This document shows positions 29,078-31,111 of a stretch of 31,111 nucleotides of DNA, one piece after another. The position numbers were made by a program, and so were the translations under genes. The notes below the pieces were generated by a model. It worked only from the letters and a program-made list of their open reading frames with translations. It was not told the origin of the DNA and did not search any database. The stretch comes from a virus, in IMG/VR virus record IMGVR_UViG_3300020202_000184, positions 1-31,111 of that record; one strand, 5' to 3'. How positions within the stretch are numbered: position 1 is the first letter of the stretch; each line of letters starts with the position of its first letter.

Positions 29078-29359
29078 TTAACCTAAAATTGCCTCTTTAA
29101 TCCATATACAATTATTTTCACTATCAAACCGCAAGCTTACCGGCTGCTCCTGCAATATTTTTAGAAATGACCTCAGACTATTTATCTGGCTGATTGTCAT
29201 TTTAAATCTAAACTCTTCTACAAAATCTCTTTTAAAAGTTCCTATACTTATCACATTTCCATTCAGGGTTAATGTATTACCGTCTTTAATTATTATCTCC
29301 CCTTCGTTCTGGCCGTCCAATAAAGAGTACATTTTTTTACTACTTAATATTACCAGCAT
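29078..29359 (-). CDS. Hypothetical protein
   Basis: 93 residues, beta-rich: MLVILSSKKMYSLLDGQNEG, EIIIKDGNTLTLNGNVISIG, TFKRDFVEEFRFKMTISQIN, SLRSFLKILQEQPVSLRFDS. A repeated-strand N-terminus with a helical LRSFLKILQE. No motif recognised. It starts 1 nt after its upstream neighbour's stop. Confidence 0.45.
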   Translation of the reverse strand: MLVILSSKKMYSLLDGQNEGEIIIKDGNTLTLNGNVISIGTFKRDFVEEFRFKMTISQINSLRSFLKILQEQPVSLRFDSENNCIWIKEAILG

Positions 29360-29692
29360 CTATTTACCCTCCTTGTATTTGGTTAAAATTGAGATGCACC
29401 TATCTATTGTATTATTGCTCAGCTTTTCAGGAACTGACAATTCAAAATATTTTGTACGCTTGCTCTTTCCTTCCTCCATCTCCTTTATAGCCTCAGAGAG
29501 CTTTTCTTTTAATAGAAGGGAGGCGTATTCTTCCGAATAAATCTTTAAGTTTTCAATCAGATTATACCGAAACCATCTTCTTTCCATCGGGTCTGATATG
29601 GTAATGTGAGCCAGAAAATCATCGGCTATTTCTTCCGGGGTGAAATCTGTACATCTTTTGTGTAGGTCTTCTTTCTGTTGTTTGGGTTCCAT
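29360..29692 (-). CDS. Hypothetical helical protein
   Basis: 110 residues: MEPKQQKEDLHKRCTDFTPE; EIADDFLAHITISDPMERRW; FRYNLIENLKIYSEEYASLL. Charged and helical; DFTPEEIADDFL resembles a packing domain. The C-terminus contains IDRCISILTKYKEGK. It is preceded by GGAGAGTAATCT, a usable RBS. Unknown function. Confidence 0.45.
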   Translation of the reverse strand: MEPKQQKEDLHKRCTDFTPEEIADDFLAHITISDPMERRWFRYNLIENLKIYSEEYASLLLKEKLSEAIKEMEEGKSKRTKYFELSVPEKLSNNTIDRCISILTKYKEGK

Positions 29693-29695
29693 AGA

Positions 29696-29866
29696 TTACT
29701 CTCCTTTTAATTTTCTTAATTCAAGTTTCTTTAATTCTATCTCCAACTTCAGATTCTCTTTTTTAAGATTCTCTAAATGAATGTACTCATCACTTTTTTC
29801 TAGTGCCATTGCTATAACAAAGGACGTTGCTGCTACTCCTATAAAAAATCCTATTAGTAGTTTCAT
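29696..29866 (-). CDS. Small membrane-anchored coiled-coil protein
   Basis: 56 residues: MKLLIGFFIGVAATSFVIAM then ALEKSDEYIHLENLKKENLK, LEIELKKLELRKLKGE. An N-terminal membrane span (residues ~3-21) is followed by a coiled coil. The stop is 3 nt before the next gene's ATG. An SD-like AGGAGG lies ~12 nt upstream. Resembles Rz/i-spanin in shape, but far from the lysis genes. Unknown. Confidence 0.5.
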   Translation of the reverse strand: MKLLIGFFIGVAATSFVIAMALEKSDEYIHLENLKKENLKLEIELKKLELRKLKGE

Positions 29867-29896
29867 ATTCTGCCCCCCTCCTTTCTAAGGGGAGAT

Positions 29897-30058
29897 TTAT
29901 AATTTATCGTAGAATCCTCCGAAGTATAATAGAATGTGTGCTAATAAAAATCCTATTAAAGATGCCCATCCGTTGTATGTGTCCGGCTCTCCGTGCTTTG
30001 CTATGCTTATTCCTAATCCCATAGCAGTTATTATCATATAAAGTATTTGTGGTATCAT
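29897..30058 (-). CDS. Small two-span membrane protein
   Basis: 53 residues: MIPQILYMIITAMGLGISIA then KHGEPDTYNGWASLIGFLLA HILLYFGGFYDKL. Two hydrophobic segments separated by a polar KHGEPDTYNGW loop, a hairpin-like topology. Fills part of the 29.7-30.1 kb gap. Recurs in Bacteroidota phages in my recollection. Unknown. Confidence 0.5.
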   Translation of the reverse strand: MIPQILYMIITAMGLGISIAKHGEPDTYNGWASLIGFLLAHILLYFGGFYDKL

Positions 30059-30110
30059 ATCTCTTGTTTTGGTTCTAACTTTCTCTTTTGTGTTTTTACC
30101 TACCTATGAG

Positions 30111-30437
30111 TTAAATTTTAAATCCCCATTCTCTTAATTGATCAAATAATCTTAGCTGATCTATTTTCATGCTCCTTGCATCGTCAATACTCAGTTGGAA
30201 TTCTTTCCAGCCTTTTTCAAATGCCAGTGTAAAGCCTACCCGATCATCGAAGTGATGCCCTACTATCCCAAAGCCGGTATCACCTTCCCTATATACTTCA
30301 ATCATAGGGCTTAAATTTTCTGCTGTTCCGAAAATGTCCTCTAAAGCCATATCCAGTAATTCAACTAAAGGAACGAAGGTTTCACCGTCCACTTCAATCT
30401 TTTCGATTACCTGACTTATTTCAAATTCTGTTTTCAT
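30111..30437 (-). CDS. Hypothetical protein
   Basis: 108 residues, acidic: MKTEFEISQVIEKIEVDGET; FVPLVELLDMALEDIFGTAE; NLSPMIEVYREGDTGFGIVG; LSIDDARSMKIDQLRLFDQL. Alternating helix/strand, no known motif. The next upstream gene ends 75 nt away with possible extra coding between. Confidence 0.45.
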   Translation of the reverse strand: MKTEFEISQVIEKIEVDGETFVPLVELLDMALEDIFGTAENLSPMIEVYREGDTGFGIVGHHFDDRVGFTLAFEKGWKEFQLSIDDARSMKIDQLRLFDQLREWGFKI

Positions 30438-30512
30438 TACCTTACTTGTTTAGGGGGTTAAACTACAGTTATTCCAAACTTTTTCATTACCGCTTTTCTT
30501 ATTGCTTTTTCA

Positions 30513-30941
30513 TTAGTTGGATTGTTTTTTATCAATACTTGCTTTAATTCTTTCTTCCCTGGTAGGAACTTTCATTCCCATTTCAATAAACATCTGATCG
30601 GGTGCATTATCAGCCATAAGCCAACTTCTCATTTCTTCAACGTCTTCCGCATCTGCTGGCTCGTCATAGATGCCGTTCATTACCTCATTGGCTACATCTG
30701 CCAACTCAGGAAAATTTGAAAGATCCTGAACCAGTTGAACTTTAGGGCACACACACTCCCCGTATTCCGGGTGACCTAATACCTTTGTAAACTTATGATC
30801 GTGGTATCCATTAAGGGAAGCCCTTTCAATAATCCTATCATACTTACCGTCTGAGTTTCTTTCTTTAAGAACCTCAACCAAGTCTTTTGCTGTTGACTTT
30901 CCCATATTAATTAGCCTTATATTTTTCAAGATGCTTTTCAA
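30513..30941 (-). CDS. Hypothetical early protein
   Basis: 142 residues with CVCPKVQLVQDLSNFPELAD and DAEDVEEMRSWLMADNAPDQ motifs, helical and acidic. A short reading frame in -1 phase continues past the stop (30458-30535), which could reflect a frameshift or a separate small gene. No family recognised. The frame's start region overlaps the next gene's end. Confidence 0.45.
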   Translation of the reverse strand: MKSILKNIRLINMGKSTAKDLVEVLKERNSDGKYDRIIERASLNGYHDHKFTKVLGHPEYGECVCPKVQLVQDLSNFPELADVANEVMNGIYDEPADAEDVEEMRSWLMADNAPDQMFIEMGMKVPTREERIKASIDKKQSN

Positions 30942-31111
30942 TTTTCCAAACCAGGTCTTCTGTCATGCCTACTTGCTTTCTGGCTATATCGGTATGCAGC
31001 AGGGCCATAATACTGTCGAACATATCAAGTCTAGCGCCCATTACCTCGTTTTCTTTTCTGAGCCTCTTTATCTCAAATGAAGCCTCATTTAATAATCTGT
31101 TTTCTTCAGTC
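30907..31111 (-). CDS. Partial coiled-coil protein, start beyond window
   Basis: Reading to the right edge: ...TEENRLLNEASFEIKRLRKE, NEVMGARLDMFDSIMALLHT, DIARKQVGMTEDLVWKIEKH, LEKYKAN-stop. The heptad-like RLLNE..EIKRLRKENEVMGARLDMFD and the later W-IEKHL resemble a family of small phage coiled-coil proteins (..L.arl.MfD.imal....). The 5' part is cut off by the window edge, so start and full length are unknown. Confidence 0.55.
   Translation of the reverse strand, partial: TEENRLLNEASFEIKRLRKENEVMGARLDMFDSIMALLHTDIARKQVGMTEDLVWKIEKHLEKYKAN

Noticed and set aside
29866-29897. Terminator from CCCCTCC/AAGGGGAG near 29.88 kb
   Set aside because: The pairing is short, overlaps a likely Shine-Dalgarno AGGAGG and is not followed by a U-run on the minus strand.

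Overview
The window is part of an AT-rich genome of a contractile-tailed (myovirus-type) phage or prophage, most likely of a Bacteroidota host. The host inference rests on three things: several small proteins look like families I know from Bacteroidota phages (a protein ending HVHQLQNLYFALTGEEL, a DUF6046-like tail protein, a GP3-type small terminase); many start codons follow AT-rich AATATTAATATG-type leaders rather than strong Shine-Dalgarno sites; and there are TAnnTTTG (-7-like) boxes. No integrase, transposase or replication gene is visible, so the lifestyle is not proven. An immunity-type gene cassette and several repressor-like genes make a temperate phage plausible.

Layout, read in the main direction of transcription (minus strand, right to left). 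31.1-26.7 kb: a run of small, mostly unknown early/accessory genes, several under 60 codons. 26.5-24.4 kb: a small XRE regulator behind palindromic sites, then small and large terminase. 24.3-23.5 kb: two small genes and an unusual 110-nt tRNA-like gene. 23.5-19.6 kb: head and connector genes of Mu-like type (gp36-like connector, DUF935 portal, Mu F-like protein, virion morphogenesis protein, possible tail terminator). 19.6-17.3 kb: baseplate J-like protein and two fibre/baseplate proteins. 17.3-15.8 kb: a three-gene plus-strand island (DNA-binding-like regulator, superinfection-immunity protein with SHOCT tail, lipoprotein zinc metalloprotease). 15.7-13.1 kb: ClpP-like prohead protease fused to a scaffold, then the major capsid protein. 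12.9-3.5 kb: tail genes (sheath, tube, chaperone with a -1 frameshift, tape measure, baseplate hub, spike, gp25/W-like protein, long tail fibre). 3.5-2.0 kb: lysis cluster (holin-like proteins, M15 endopeptidase, tiny overlapping ORFs). 2.0-0.1 kb: a retropepsin-like aspartyl protease with a small partner gene, one plus-strand small gene, tandem operator-like sites, a terminator, and small HTH and Cys-rich genes. The first ~110 bp look less AT-rich and may be non-phage sequence.

The genes are tightly packed with ATGA/TAATG overlaps, which implies long polycistronic late operons. A motif (TATGCTAT on the plus strand, ATAGCATA on the transcribed minus strand) sits 42-48 nt before the first gene of three minus-strand blocks (XRE/terminase, connector/portal, protease/capsid). 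It is the best candidate for a phage promoter element. The most noteworthy items are this motif and its associated 21-bp exact direct repeat, the tail-chaperone frameshift, the aspartyl protease pair, the plus-strand accessory island, the EF-hand-like insert in the endolysin, the hydrophobic leader on the capsid protein and the odd tRNA.
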